Positions 23,432 through 37,400 are shown, counted from the first letter of the stretch. The stretch: DNA of 64,000 nucleotides from Tethya wilhelma (GCA_964030475.1 CAXIPT010000005.1:3746178-3810177), one strand, 5' to 3'. Made by a program: numbers and translations. Notes: generated by a model not told the origin, from the letters alone.

Positions 23432-24900
23432 TCATTCAATGTGAAACCAAACATCGCACTTGTCGCAACATATCCAAATTGCACCATTGACATCAAATTG
23501 ACACACAGGACACTCCCCTCTTTGTTCATTGTCCGACTGCTCAAAAGGCTCCAGGAGTTCTAGACTCTGTGTTAATTCCTCAGTGATATTGTAGTGTGAA
23601 CTGGCTTGCACTGTAGTAGCTGTCTTTTTCTGTTTGCCCTGTTGTCGTTCCTTCATCTTGCAGCTTTTTCTTGTTTCAATTTTCCATTTCTATTTTCTTT
23701 TCCTCTCTTTCAGTTTGCTTTTCAATCTTCATTGCTTCAGCTTTAGCATTCTCTTGCTCTCTTTGTTTCAACTCTACTAAAACTGCATCGTCTGTAATAC
23801 ACACTGCTCTGGCATTGATGCTAGCAAGTCCTCTGACATTCTTGGTGAAATTCTTTCCATTCCAGAATCCCACCCAAATCGAAGCATAAAACAAAAGCTA
23901 ACTGGCTGATAGTTCTGGAACATCACACTGAGCATCGGAAATCTTACTGTTTGAACTACTCTTAGCAGATTCAGAAATTGCAGACAGAGATCTGGCTGAA
24001 GAAGAATCGGGATAGTACAGAATACCCATGCTTCATACCGACTATCTTGGATGTCATACCCTTCTTCGTATTGCCTTTGAAAGAGAGTTTCTTCTGCTTT
24101 GGTAAATTCTTGCTCTGATGTTTTTATGGTGCTATTTGCCTATCGTCAATCTGACCAGGGTTTAGCAGATAGATGCCACACTTCCGAAAACCACTCATAA
24201 TATAGGAGAACTTGCCCAGGCTTTTCCAATTAGGGAAGCTAAAACATCTGTTGTTACAGGCTTTTCTCCAGTATACTTTTGACAGCACTTAGAGAAGTGA
24301 GCTTTAAAAGATTTGAATATCCAACGCCTGCCGAATGTGGGTAGTGTGTGCTGGTAAACATAATAAGATGCACTTGATTTGCTTGGGGAACTTCAATCAG
24401 CTTAATTGACAGATGAGAAGCATGGCCGTCCTGGATGATGAGCACAGGCCTAGTTGGTGGAATATTATCTAGGAAAAAATTCAGCCACTCCAAAAAAAGG
24501 GAAGCAGTTATCCATCCATTATCAGATTGCTTAAACAGCGTTCCAGGTGGTGCTCCTTCTCTAAACTGCTCAGGAATAGCCCACTTCCTAGGATAAATGG
24601 GCATTGGGGGCAAAACTGAATCACTAGCATTCACACAGCTTACAACAGTGTGGGTTTTGCCCTTTTCTCCAGTTGTAATGGAGTAGACATGCTTTCTTGA
24701 AACTTCTGTAATGCCCGGCTTGTGCACAATATTTACCCCCAACATTATAAATCAACATTGGCTTTGTTAAGAGGTTAAGCCAGGGACAAACAGCTCCTAA
24801 CTTTGCGAAGAAATCCATAATTAGATCTTTGTTTGCACACCTAGCTCGGCAAGCACTAAGCGGCTGTGATGATCGAAGGCGAAGACAAGGATGGCAGTGT
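23432..24900 (-). pseudogene. pogo-family transposase relic with PHD-like C-terminus
   Basis: From about 24895 downward: ANKDLIMDFFAKLGAVCP and LTKPMLIYNVG, where the first catalytic Asp motif (normally NVDE) is lost at a frameshift. Then GVNIVHKPGITEVSRKHVYS, TGEKGKTHTVVSCVNASDS, LPPMPIYPRKWAIPEQFREG and the second Asp motif VLIIQDGHASHLS. After a frameshift come EKPVTTDVLASLIGKAW and GFRKCGIYLLNPGQIDDRQI, then a coiled-coil tail (LASINARAVCITDDAVLVEL and the following E/K-rich run, 23894-23676). The end (23656-23432) is a PHD-like CPVCQFDVNG-x-IWICCDKCDVWFH. The order matches pogo/Tigger DDE transposases. The N-terminal DNA-binding part is missing. Confidence 0.75.
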
Positions 24901-27030
24901 AAATAGCAGCATATACTCTATGGTTGTGACTACCCCTAGCTGCATGTCCTCACATGCAGTAATGCAGCTGCTATATTGTGGGGTTCAAAGCAGTTGCAAA
25001 GACAAAAAGCAAGTTAATATCTAGGCCACTTATGTTTGAGGCCACACCTATAATCATGCCCACTATGATTCTGCTGAAGTAGTTAACTAGTAAGGTAATT
25101 AAGTCATCCTGTTGTGAGCATACAGTACTAGTTAGGTGTGTACGGCTAGTGTGCCATGGCCTCTGATGTACCTATGCAGAACCTACAACCAACATTATTT
25201 ACATGAGCATGACACTATGACATGTATTACTTATAAGCATTTTGCACACAAGGTCAACCTGTTGACCTATATATGAGCAGATAGTTGCAACTACGTTTTA
25301 CTCATATAAAGATAGGGCCCCTGGGGTGATGAGTGAGGTAACTGATCAGGCTGAGCTAGGTGACTATAATCTGGAGACTGATGAATCGGTGGATCTTTTT
25401 GTCCCTCAAGACAAGTATTCATCACAGTGGGTGGTTGTGTTCTAAAGATTCATTCACATGCTGTGTGCTACAACACTTCTAGAAGATCAATGCTGGGTGG
25501 AGCAGTCACGTGAGAAAGTCAGGTCACACTACTATATAGGGCCACAACTATTGAGCACACTTACATGGATTTAGAGCGATAAGTTTAAACAAATGTGTAG
25601 GCTCTCCTTGCTGGCATGGAAAAATACCCTGGAGATGAGGCTGCAATGATCATCAATGATGATTAATGAGGACTACTATTAGGGGAAATGCATTCCTATC
25701 TTATTATAGCAAGCTGACCCTGATTTACAATTAATGCTCCATTAAAGTGCATGATAACCACAAATCAGAGGATTCCACACTGTTCACTTGTTGTACATAG
25801 TATATATTTAGCATCAGAAATCTTGCAATCACATATTATTCATGCTTGTTTAGACATGTTGTTCTGAATTTTAATTTTGATTGTTGACTTGCACTGAAAT
25901 CTCATTTTGACCATTGACTTTCATCTTGTACAGTACCTATGGGAATTGCCATGCCCTGGTATGAAGTGTAGTGTTGGTATAAAATAAATTAGTGGGTGTT
26001 TGAGTATCTTATAAGGATACTATTGATATCCTGTGTGTAGGAGGTACCTATAGACAGGTATATCCCTTACATTGTCCCGTTGCTGAGTTCAGTTGCATTT
26101 CACGTCACCAATAGGAAGTATTATTATGAAATGCAACTGATAGATCATCATTGTGGGTGGTTGTTTTCTAGGGATTCATTCACATGCTGCCATATTACCT
26201 AATTGTTGTACTAGAAGATCAAAGCTGGGTGGAGCAGTCATGATAGTGTCTGCATGCACCACCCTTGCTTTGATCTTCTTCAAAAAATTGTCCCTATCTT
26301 TGTAGGATATAAATGCCACTGAGCAATCTGCAGTGCGGACTGATAGACACACAAACACACCAACCAAATGATTTAACTGCATTGCAATCGATAGAGCTAC
26401 TTGTCAGAGCTGAATGTGCAGACAGTGTACCTTGCTTGCTGTGAGTTCCTAGCAAGCAGTTGTTTTTGTATGAACTTATGACTGTATATGAGTCTTGAGT
26501 ATCAGAGCATTGATCAGATCGATGTCTGTATGGCTAATCACTTTTATGGTTTGTAGGAATCAGAATAGCGGTATCCAAAATCCTAATTAACTTCACATTA
26601 AAGTGTGGCAACTTCCATAAGTTCTTGATACTCCATGACCCGGCATCACTAAAATTTGCTCAATCTCAACTGGGCCATGTACATACAAATAAACAAGTAT
26701 ACAGTAATAAAGTACTAACTAGTAGGTACATGCTCTCCTTACGATGATCATAACCCTTATCATTAATACTTATCATGGATGAGTCAATTTAAGTACAAAT
26801 ATGAAAAGGCTTCAAACAAGCCTGGCTGCTGTATATGACAGCCAATTAAGCTCACCTCAATAGAAGCTCTAGGTCTAACAGTGCAACTAGTAAGATTTCA
26901 TTAAGGATGTTGATCATAGGATGTACCACTATAAGAAATACGTCTGGGTAGTAAAATCATAGGAAGTGAGATCCGCCCATCACAGTGAATTCTATAGCTA
27001 GTATAATGACTAGAGTCATATAAGCATGCC
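24901..27030. other. Non-coding stretch with a dispersed direct repeat
   Basis: A repeat of about 100 bp occurs at 25418-25525 and again at 26148-26245 (shared GATTCATTCACATGCTG and GCTGGGTGGAGCAGTCA). A small palindrome (CAGTTGCATTTCA / TGAAATGCAACTG) lies at 26090-26131. No supported gene. Confidence 0.5.
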
Positions 27031-27040
27031 TATAAATATA
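27031..27040 (+). promoter_or_regulatory. TATA box of cysteine-rich gene A
   Basis: TATAAATATA lies about 55 bp before the ATG at 27093. The paralogous gene at 41202 has CTATAAATAA in the same relative place, which supports function. Confidence 0.55.
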
Positions 27041-27092
27041 GCACAATAAACAGTCTTCTCCACAAAAGTCAAGACTAAAGCAACAATACATA

Positions 27093-27503
27093 ATGAGCAA
27101 TCAAGTACTCATATTTGTTCTGTTGGGAACTATGTTGATGGTGTATGCAAATAGTTAACGCTCAGCATGTAAGTGTACATGCATGGTACGTTGTCAAATA
27201 GCAGTAAAAATAAACTGATTTCTTCTACAGGTAATATCACTAAGCTGTCCACCAAACTACAACTCCATTGGACAATGTCAGTGCCAATGCCGTTCCACTA
27301 ACTCATGTCCACCTGGACAATCGTGGAACTCCAATTTATGTACCTGTGTAAACAACATTAACTGTACGCCCAAACGATGTGTTGGAAATGCCTTTTGGTC
27401 ACCTATTGACTGTAAATGCATCTGCTATGTGCCAGTATGTCCTCCAGGAGAAACACTAAATGAAGATATATGTCTGTGCCAACGTGATCTTCCCTCATTT
27501 TGA
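27093..27503 (+). CDS. Secreted cysteine-rich (VEGF-like CxC) protein A
   Basis: Exon 1 begins MSNQVLIFVLLGTMLM, a short signal peptide. Exon 2 (27231-27503, 90 residues to TGA) follows a good acceptor (ttcttctacag). It encodes [20 protein letters not shown], then CTCV, CKCIC and CPPGETLNEDICLC. Repeats of C-x10-11-C-x-C-x(1-3)-C resemble the cysteine-rich C-terminal part of VEGF-C/D and Balbiani-ring-like proteins. The donor matching the paralogue (CAT|GTAAGT at 27169) would place an in-frame TAA (27156-27158) in exon 1. A donor at 27141 (ATG|GTGTAT) keeps the frame. The gene is therefore either spliced differently from its paralogue or newly broken. Function unknown; secreted. Confidence 0.55.
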
Positions 27504-27866
27504 CAAATAATGCAGGTGCTGTATTAATTTGTTTTGAGTAGTAGTCTAAAATTAGAATTGTAATTCTCTCCTGTAACTGAAGAATGTCAATATTATACAA
27601 TTTAATATAAAATCATCAAATTTTATGCCTGTTGCTAGTTGGATATGAGTCATGCAGAGCTGTAGATATTAAGAACTATACAATTGTACATGGAGCTCTA
27701 ACACTGTCAAAATGTGTATAAATTTCATTACTGTGCATGAACTCGAATACTGTGTGCATGAGTATTATTAATAAATTGATTAAAGTTGTACTATAATAAC
27801 ATTGCAGAGCAAGATTTTTCTATGGTAAATAATTATTCTTGTATAAATGTTGAATGCCAGAAAATG

Positions 27867-28349
27867 TTAGCTTTGTATTTTCCAGACCATATTCATAGTT
27901 GGCCTATAGCTAGCTTCTTTGCAAAGTGTATGATGATGACTACTGTGGTAGAATCTGTATAATGATTGTATAATGTATGAATGAAACACCCACTTAAATG
28001 AGTAAAAAATAAAATTCAGATAATTAGAAGGAGTAAAATTGAAACAGAGGGAGATGATGAAGACTGTACACTGAGTCAAGTCTAGTGGACAGGATCCCAG
28101 AGTCTGCTGAGGGACTATCCACAGTCCAAGTTCATAGAGTCGTCCTGCCTCTGAATCCTGATGACTTCTACTAGAATGACTGCTGTTGGCCTCTTCCCAG
28201 TTGATATGAAGATCTTTTGCATATACTGGTACAGAATTTATCTCATCAAACGTGTGTATGGTCAAGAGGTGCATTAAGGAACACAAATGATTGATACACA
28301 GTGATGCACTAGTACAAACAAGCAGTAGAATGATAGCTATCCATATCAT
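27867..28349 (-). CDS. Uncertain small membrane/secreted ORF after TPP2
   Basis: A 160-codon open frame starting 76 bp beyond the TPP2 stop on the same strand. It opens with a hydrophobic segment (MIWIAIILLLVCTSASLCI) like a signal peptide and includes INWEEANSSHSSRSHQD. The later part is rich in F, Y, S and H and looks low in coding quality. I recognise no family. It may be a small lineage-specific gene, or the TPP2 3' UTR with a chance ORF. Confidence 0.25.
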   Translation of the reverse strand: MIWIAIILLLVCTSASLCINHLCSLMHLLTIHTFDEINSVPVYAKDLHINWEEANSSHSSRSHQDSEAGRLYELGLWIVPQQTLGSCPLDLTQCTVFIISLCFNFTPSNYLNFIFYSFKWVFHSYIIQSLYRFYHSSHHHTLCKEASYRPTMNMVWKIQS

Positions 28350-28424
28350 GATAATTATTGCAGTAAAATAATCACTAAGTTAATCAAGTTCAAATAGTTC
28401 TTCCACAATAATACAACTAGTATA

Positions 28425-31400
28425 CTAAAAAAGTGGGTACTGTTCTGGGAACTTTCTTGGTATCCAACTTTTGTAGTTCTCAGCACAATGGCACCAGTCC
28501 AACGTCTCATAATACTGTAAAATGAAGCCATCATGCATAAATTAATGTTGACGACTTTGAGGGATATTGTATACATTCCATTATTATTTCCCCTAATATA
28601 ATAAACCAGGGGGTACCATAGCTAGGAAGGAATTAGTGGACCAGGCAGTAAGAGGAGCTAGTGTGCAAGCACAATACTCATTAAGTAATCTACTGTATAC
28701 TGGGGAAATATACTGGGCTAAAATTTGCCAAATTCAGTTTTAAGTTCTATTTTGAGGTGAAAAACATGTTCTAGTTACAAACAACAAACCTTGAGAGATT
28801 TCTAAGTGCAGTAGTGTGAGAGTAAAGTGTCTTCTAGTGCAAAAACTGCTAAGGCTAGTGTTACCTGCATATGGCTTCTGCTCGTGAATTGGTAATGGTC
28901 AATATGATTCGCCAATACGCCAAATCTAATTAGTTTACCTGCTATACGTACATTGTTCTGCACTAATTATCCCCCAAACCTTTTAAGGAAGTACAACAAG
29001 TACCTTGATAAGTTCCATATAGCTCTCCTTTGAAGGACCTTTCTCCCCCATTTCTTCCTCATGTATCTTTACAGCTGTTGCAAGATGTCCTCGAAGTTGA
29101 GCAAACCTCTTCCGAAAAGAACGCAACTAATTGAAACAGCAGAGATGAAGCAAAGAAGGTATATTATTATCAGTATCATGATTGTACAAAACTACCTTGG
29201 CATTGCTTGGATCTACAAGTTTATGAAGATCAACATAGATCTCCATCAAACGAGGAGATGCAGTGGTATCTTCATCCATCAGAAATGTTCCCTGCATAAT
29301 TCAAAATGAGATTTCAATCATTGCCATTACAAACTTTAGTTCAGGCTTTAGGTTACCTGGAGAAGAAGGCTTTCCACTAAGACACTCTTGAGTTTGTCCA
29401 TTTCACTGCACAACAAACAAAAACTTAAGATAACACATACTCTCATGGGCACTTGGAAAAGTACCTAACCAAATATTTGTATTATAGAGGAATGCATTAC
29501 CATAGATTGGGAAATTTTTGTTATTAAAAATTTTTCACCACATACGTACACACAAGTGCATGGCAAAATTAAACACGAGAAAATTAAAGCACAGGGATGT
29601 GGTTACTGGAGGAAAACAGCTGAGCATGATTGCTGTGCACTAGTACCTGGCATTGTCAGAGGCATCGTCACTAAGGTCAGTCTTCATTCCTGAATGGGCC
29701 AAGATCTGTACTATGTCAAGCTACAGAAGAAATAGATATAAACCAAATTATACTAGAACGAAAATAAAACCAACTAGATAAATTATTGCCAAAAACCTCT
29801 GGAGGCAGAAATAACAGCTTCTAGTCACACCTTGTCAAATATCTTGGAAAATAAATCCTTAGCAGCTTCATATTTCTACAGTTATGGCCAACAACACAAA
29901 TAGAATTATATACACAAAATGAGAGTTTAGAGATATACCTCTTTTTTACTTTGCAGTCGTTTGACCCAAGCCAATAGGAAGTCAAGATCATCACCATAGT
30001 CTACTTCAAGCTCATCGATGGACAATACATCTGACCTGTTTAACAGGGATAACTATCAATGACCCATAACAACTGAATATTTAAGAACAACCTACCTAAA
30101 CCACTGAAGTTTAAACTCTTTCAGTGCCTTGGAATAATCCTCTTGTTGACTGCTGCTTGAATCCTCCTGAACTGTAGCAGAGCTCTTCTGTCTTTGTTTT
30201 TTGGAGTTTCCACTGCTAGCAATCTCTTTCCCTCCAGCTGTGCGTTTGTTTGGCTTTGGCCCAACAGTATACAATAATGGATATATGATCTGCAAGATTA
30301 CAGTAAAAGTAAAAATGTTTTCAGTCAAAATTAATTTTAATAGTTAACCTTTTTCTTCACCACATCACTTTTACTGAGAGTGTAATACCCCTTTAGGAGG
30401 TCTCCAGAATTAAACTGTTTGATTGTCCTAAGGGAAGGAAGACAGGAGTTAAATAACAGGTCCAATAACTAAAAACGAATAAAGGAGTGAAATTAAGCAC
30501 ATGATTCATACTTGTCATCAGCACAGAGATAAATGGGAGTTGTGCTTCCAGGTATGGTTGTCTTGCTAGGAAGCTTTGATCCTGATGACAAAACACCTGT
30601 TCTAGAACCACAAGCATCCAGACTTGCTGGGGATGAAAGCTTTAGCTCCAGTAGGATGGGCATGTCTTTCAGGCACTCTAACTTTGACATCAGATGATGA
30701 CGGACCTAATGCGATGTGTTTAAGTAGTTCACTACCATTACCATTTGCAGTTAGACCTCTTACCCCGAACTGGTGAACCCAAACACTGGCTGGCTAGTAT
30801 TTCATTGCCATGGCAGTTGTTACACATGCATATACAGTGGATTTTAGCTTAATTGTCACAGAAAGAGAGGGTAAACATGGAAATATTGGTGAACACAAAC
30901 ATCCCTAATTACGCTTACTGTATTGTAATAATGAAAACCTCTTGGCACAAACTGGAACAAGGTTATCTCCCAGTGTCTAAAACATCCTCCGATATCAGAG
31001 GCAAATGTATACAAGAAGGTAGTCTAAGATTGGTTACAAACCTGTAGTTTGAGAGTATATTCTCCCTTCTCAACTTTAGCTGAATACTGCTTAGGGTAGG
31101 CATCGCCCCAACACAACACCTGCTTACAGCTATCAAACAGCATCCACAGTTGGCCACCATAGGGATTCTCATAGAGCATGTCACTAAGAAGACGAGCATT
31201 AGGTCGCACTTCACAAGCTCGACTCTGAATAAAGAACAGCAAGCAAAGTTACAACTAATCTATTATTATGGTGGCATTACCATCAAGCTAAGAATGGCAT
31301 GCAATGTAGTTAAAATTATATGGAAGTCCATTAGTGGATTAACCTAGCCTTGTTCCCAGGTTTATTTCTCATGTGGGCATATAGAAAGCATAGGACCTGG

Positions 31401-34400
31401 TGAGTTCTAGGTGGGTGAAAACTAAATGTGAATAGGATACAAAACTATGTCTAGGATCACCTAAATTCTATCCAAGCCACAGTTAGGGTAAAGTGGTTTC
31501 CAGTTCAGTGGTTTGGTTACACAGTGCAGTTTAGTGGTTAGACAAAAGTGAGCAGAAACCAAGAGCACTTGTGAGGCAATAACTAATACTTGTTACACCT
31601 TATATAATATACCTTGATCCACTAATGGACTTCTTGTAACCTGGTTGCATGTCCTTGCACTCGTGTTCATGCATACACATAGGTGCTCAAGGATAAAAAT
31701 CACCTATACTAAAAATTGACATCATGCTACAACATTAATTACCAGGTGAAAATTATATGTCAACAGGAGTTGGTAGAGTTGTGTTCCATCAGGGAGAACA
31801 TCCCTGGGTCCAAGGGGACTGACAAGATGGTCAGAAGGCCTTCAGCAAGAGAATGGAATAAAAATCATACATGCAACAACTTTCACAACATGTATATACC
31901 TCTTGGAAATAATTTGATGAGTCAATTTGAATTCAGGAGAAAGCTCTTCTCTTTCCATTTCTGTTCTGACTTTCAGTGCATCCCAAAGCATAGAACCACT
32001 CTACATGACAAGACAATGAAAGTGAATACCGTATACCGCTTAATTTTCGTGGTACTTAACTTTCGCGGTTTTCGCGGATCGAACGTTATCCGCGAAAATT
32101 GTTCAACGAAAAATTGCGTGCTCATATGCATGTGCACACGAATGATATCAATCCGCGAAACTTATTCAACGAAAATTTGCAATAGCGCAATCCGCGAAAA
32201 TTAAGTAACCTCGAAAATTAAGCGGTATACGGTAGCAGATAATTTTTCATATTTCTGTTGGAATTTACCAGGTTGAGCTCAGTAGCACTAGGTTGTAGGC
32301 TGTGAAACTGAAGGTTTAGTGAAACTGAGACTCCTTTAACATCTGACCAATACTGTGTAAGACATACTTCCAAAGTAACGCCACCCTGAAACAAAAAGAG
32401 CACATTAGAAATCTAGCCATACTAAGATGCATGCAGGACAGAGTGTTTGTAGTTTATTGTATAGTTAGTAGAACATAACCCTAAAAATTAGCTTAGACTA
32501 CACATATTGTTGGTACTTGTTCAAGAACATGAGTATTTCATTTGATCATAAAGAAGAACAACTACTGAATATTGGTAGAAACATGTATATAGCTCTTACC
32601 ACTACAGAGAATACAGTAGATCCATGTTCACTTGGATTGAGTGAAAGTGTTTCGTAGCTTTCATGTGTCCGAAATGACCTCTCAGGCAGGAGTTGTATAG
32701 TGTGAACTGTAACTCTTGCTTTGTTATCCAAACAAGCATTTGTCAATTTCAGTTCTAAATAATAATAGCCATGCAAACATAAGACACTTGAGTACAGTCT
32801 GAAAAATAAACAAACTGATGAAAGCTAGCTATAGTGTACCTGCCCAAGTTGCAGCAATTGGAACATGAAAAAAGTATCTCTGCTGATTGCCTTTGCTAAG
32901 ATCGACTTCAGAACAAGTGAAAGTGAACCTCTTCTCATCTGTCAGCCTAAATTACAATGATAATGTACAACTAAAACGTCTACACACCAACTTCATACAC
33001 TTACTTTGTTGGAATGATAACAGTTACAGGTATAGAAAAAAGAGTTCCCTTTGTTCTACCTGAAACATCATACCCACAAACCTGGGCATAGAGGTTGGCA
33101 TGCAATTTAGCATAAAATATTATTGACCAATATACATTGTACTTCTAACCAAGAGAACCTTACTTCAGCAAAATGAACCCCACTCTCCAATCCTCTTGAG
33201 TCCACTTCTACAATAAACTGACGGACTAGATAATACAGAGATAAAGGGAACATGATTAGAACCATGAGACTACAGGTATTTCAAACACCAGGAATGAAAC
33301 CACGCGGACGATAGTTATCAGGCTCACTTGTGATGTTGCTGAAATATAACAAATACTGTACAAACATGAACCAGTTACCTCCATTCCACAGACAGAGATG
33401 TTTGGGAGCAGTCACCCACGGGTGGGATGAGACCAATGCTACTTCTAGTTCAAAAGCTAGCTTTTCATCGGCAACTACAAGAGGAGAGAATGATTTGACA
33501 GAATGAGCACACTAGCAAGCAGAGTCAACAAAAGCCATACCAGTATCTTCGTGGAACTTTGTATCCAAGCACACAGCAAGTCGTGATAGTTTGTTAATTT
33601 CATGAGGCTCCCGTAGATATATTCCACTCCCACTCTTGTTGCGAGGTACATTCAGCTACGATCAATTTATACACACAATGTTATGGCAACAGTAATGACA
33701 CTACTATGCCTTACAATAAAGTCCATGTTCTTAGAAAGTGTTCCTTCATTCTCCAAATACTGCTCATAAGCCTTGTCAATCTAACAGGAGGAAAAATGAC
33801 TGGTACTGTGGTTTAGCTAGTACAATGAGGGATGTAGTATATTAATATCAACAACTTATAACACACATTGCATTAATTATTTGCTCATCAGCTCAGCTAG
33901 ACATCAAATTCTGAACTGTTTGATGGCATGGACATTGCTATTGTTGCAATACAATCAATAAATGTGGATGTACTCTATTTTGAACCATGATCATCAAATT
34001 CCCTGTATAATATTTGTGGTTACATAGGAGTTGCAGAACTAAAACAAAAAAGACGCTCAAAATGTTCAAACTTCTCCAAAATTTCTAGCTATAGCTATAA
34101 ACGACATTCACAATACAGAGAGTTTATTATTAACCTGTATCACTCCATGCCCAATTGAGAACTTGTCATGAGAACCAAGAGGTACGGCAGTGTTCCCAAG
34201 TGTCCGTTTGATGGATGCAGGTAAATAAATGATGCCCTGACTCTTCAATGCTGACAGCATCAGAGCTAACAGTTTAGCACAACCCAGAACAATAAGAGTT
34301 GTCCGACAATAAATTAGCAACATTAACACTCACCAATACAGCCACAAACATTAGGTGATGACATTGACGTTCCATTCATTAGCTGACTCTTTTGCAGTGT

Positions 34401-37400
34401 CCAGTTTGGCACGGAGGTGACTGCACCACCAGGAGCAGTGACTGTTAAACCTAATGATCCATCAGTACTACAGGCAAAACATTGCATCCAATGACACAAC
34501 TGAAGTACGTAAACGTGGAGTGACTAACGTTGGTCCTCTTGATGACCATGTGTAAGGCTGGCCAGGCTTCTTGTGTGTGAGAGAGTACTCTCCAACCATC
34601 ATATCAGGAGAAACAAATGCACCCACACCTAAGTAGAGTTGCACCAAAAAGGATGTTAACTTGTAAAACAATTAAGTGAAAAGTGCCAACCAATCAAAGA
34701 ATTAGTATTTCCTCCTGGACAACCAGTAGTTGACAGAGCCGGGCCATTGTTTCCAGCACTGGATACAAACACAATATTGTGCTTGTCTGAGAGCTCTGAG
34801 AACAGTGTAAGAACTGCCCTGTAGAAAGAAATGTATCATCAGCTCAATATAAACTACAACAGTATAGCTAGCTAAGTATGAGTGTATACCCCTTATTGGT
34901 CCAGTGTGAAGCCTCCCCGTAGCTAAGGTTTATCAAGTCCACTTTGAGTTCCACCGCAGCAATCGCCTATGAGAGAACAAGCTTACACTGGTTCCAACAA
35001 AAGATCTACACTACACATTCACATACAGCTCTAATGAGGGAACTAGACGTTTCCATGGATGCCAGTCGACTGTCTCCAATCTTGAATGAAACCACTTGTG
35101 CTCCTGGTGCAACACCATTCAACTCAGGTCGATCAGGAAAGTTAGCAGCGGCAATAGACGCTACATGGGTACCATGGGCACCTGGATAGTTGGAGACAAC
35201 ATACAAATCCATTAAATACACGAAACAAAGGATTACATGTATATATTACATACCTGCAGTGGTAACAATTGACAGCACATTTCCTTCGTCATAGATGTTG
35301 ATAGAGTAGTTAACCTGATCTGTATAGGAAGCACAACATAATTGCTGGTCAAAATGAAATGAGTACAAATTCAAATTTTGAGTTTTGTATTTAAAGGGTA
35401 TTCTTCTCATTACCCATATAAATAATATTGTGCTTTTACGCGTAGATGTGTGCATTTTTGCGTTTCTACGTAGCTTAGAAATATGCAATTTAACGCGTAA
35501 ATGTGCGCTTTTGCGTTAGCCGTTGCGTGCAATTGTGCGTGTACGCACTAATATGTATGGCAAGCCAAACATAACAAAACCCCCTAAGAAAATTACGACG
35601 TCTCCGGAAGCCGTTCTCAGAACGACCTCCTGACAGAGAGCCCGTTCTACAGTAATAAAGCCGTTCTCAGAACGACCTCCTGACAGAGAGCCCGTTCTAC
35701 AGTAATAAAGCCGTTCTCAGAACGACCTCCTGACAGAGAGCCCGTTCTACAGTAATAAAGCCGTTCTCAGAACGACCTCCTAACTGAGAGCCCGTTCTAC
35801 AGTAATAAAGTCGTTCTCAGAACGACCTCCAAACAGAGCACGTCCTAGAAAATAAAGCCATTCCCAGAAGGTTCCTGGCCAAATGCCGCAAAGGTCAAGG
35901 TTGGTAGATACGCACGTGCAGGCATAATTATGGTTTTCGAGCGAGCATACACATACACTTTGAATGATTGCATCATAGAGTATCCTTCCCAGCAAACAGG
36001 CCTAGTAAATTGAGTTACATTCTGATCAGATCATTATTATATCTCAATAAGATCCGGAAAATTCTGAGTCCAGATTCTAAATGCTTAGAATCTGAAACAC
36101 CCTGTTTAGGATCTAAATGAATGGTTGTAGTACTGATTAATGATATGCACATATCATTTGCATATCTTAAATTGCTTAGATTCTAAACCAGACTGAGAAT
36201 ATTCCGGATCTTATTGAGAAAGCGTTAAAATTTTATTATTATATTGTAATAGTGTTGTTGTTTTTGTTGTTATTATTATTATTAACATTATAGTTGTAAC
36301 CAGGCAGCCTAGATCAAATTATTGCATGTCTACTGTTAATTTTAATTCTTAATTATCTATTTAATTTAATTTGTTACCAGTATGTCTCTACCTTAAAATA
36401 AATAGCTATAATTATATTGTGTTCTTTTTCTGCTCCTCCTGATGGGGTGTTTATTATTAATATTATTATTATAATGTGAAGTGCATGCCACACGATTGGC
36501 ACAGAAAAGAACATAAGAAATAGAATCATGGTTCTGAGTTCAGTTTAGTCATTCTAATGAGAATGTTTAACTAATATATAAACATATATCCAAGCTTATT
36601 CAGGCTTATAATGATTCTATATCTTACGTTCTTTTCTGTGCCAATATTAATCTTGGGTGTGTACTTCACATTTTCCACTCGTGCCTGCATGTGGGGTGCG
36701 CATGCTCAATGCATAATATGTGCATCTTGGTACAGTACAGTATATAGGTCGTTCTGAGAACGGCTTTGCTGTTGTAGGACGGGCTCTCTTTTAGGAGGTC
36801 ATTCTGAAAACGACTTTATTGCAGTACAACGTGCTCTAGGTTAAAAGGTTGTACTGAGGACGGCTTCCGGGGACATCGTAATTTTTGAAGGGGGTTTTGT
36901 TATGTTTGGCTTGCCATAGATATGTGCTATATATCAGTTAGTTAGCTTTCTTGCTTTGCTTGGCTTCTTTTTTGACTGAGTATATATATTTTATAGTACC
37001 ACAAGGTGGTTTATGCCCTACTTAGAGGTAATTGCTTACCTAGCTTCTGTTTTGCTATGACCACAGTTGTACTAAGATACACTAACATGTCTTGCTTATA
37101 TAGATTTAATATTTTCGCATAAGATTACGTAGTTGTGCGTAGCAGTGCAAAAGCGCGCTAATTTTTGCATTTGCACGCATTTTCGTTTGTTGCGCGCAAA
37201 TGCACATATATTTTTACTTGGGTAGTTTTAGCTTGGATACCTACAAACTTCAAGAAGATATTTTGTGTTGGAAAATTCCCAAATATTGTTTAGCTCTATT
37301 GGAAACTACATGTATATAGGATAGGAACAACCACTTGTATAATGATATCTACATATTGATAGCATTATATATAGAAAAACTGGTTTGTTATTTTAATAAA

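Larger units (their letters stand above)
35411..37224. mobile_element. Nested inverted-repeat elements in TPP2 intron 5
   Basis: Outer imperfect inverted ends: TACCCATATAAA at 35411 and TTTTTACTTGGGTA ending at 37224, with GTGC/GCGC-rich subterminal blocks. Inside is a second inverted pair (35552-35640 and 36840-36922; GGCAAGCCAAACATAACAAA and complement) with subterminal tandem repeats. Inside that lie two palindromic elements (36042-36219 and 36475-36670). No coding capacity. This is best read as successive insertions. Confidence 0.7.

Noticed and set aside
31716..32204. 162-codon plus-strand frame
   Set aside because: Antisense to TPP2 exons 21-22 and running into a MITE; no domain.
35611..35860. 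CRISPR-like regular 50 bp repeats
   Set aside because: The units are contiguous tandem copies with no unique spacers, mirrored by inverted copies at 36745-36870, in a eukaryotic intron. They are transposon subterminal repeats.
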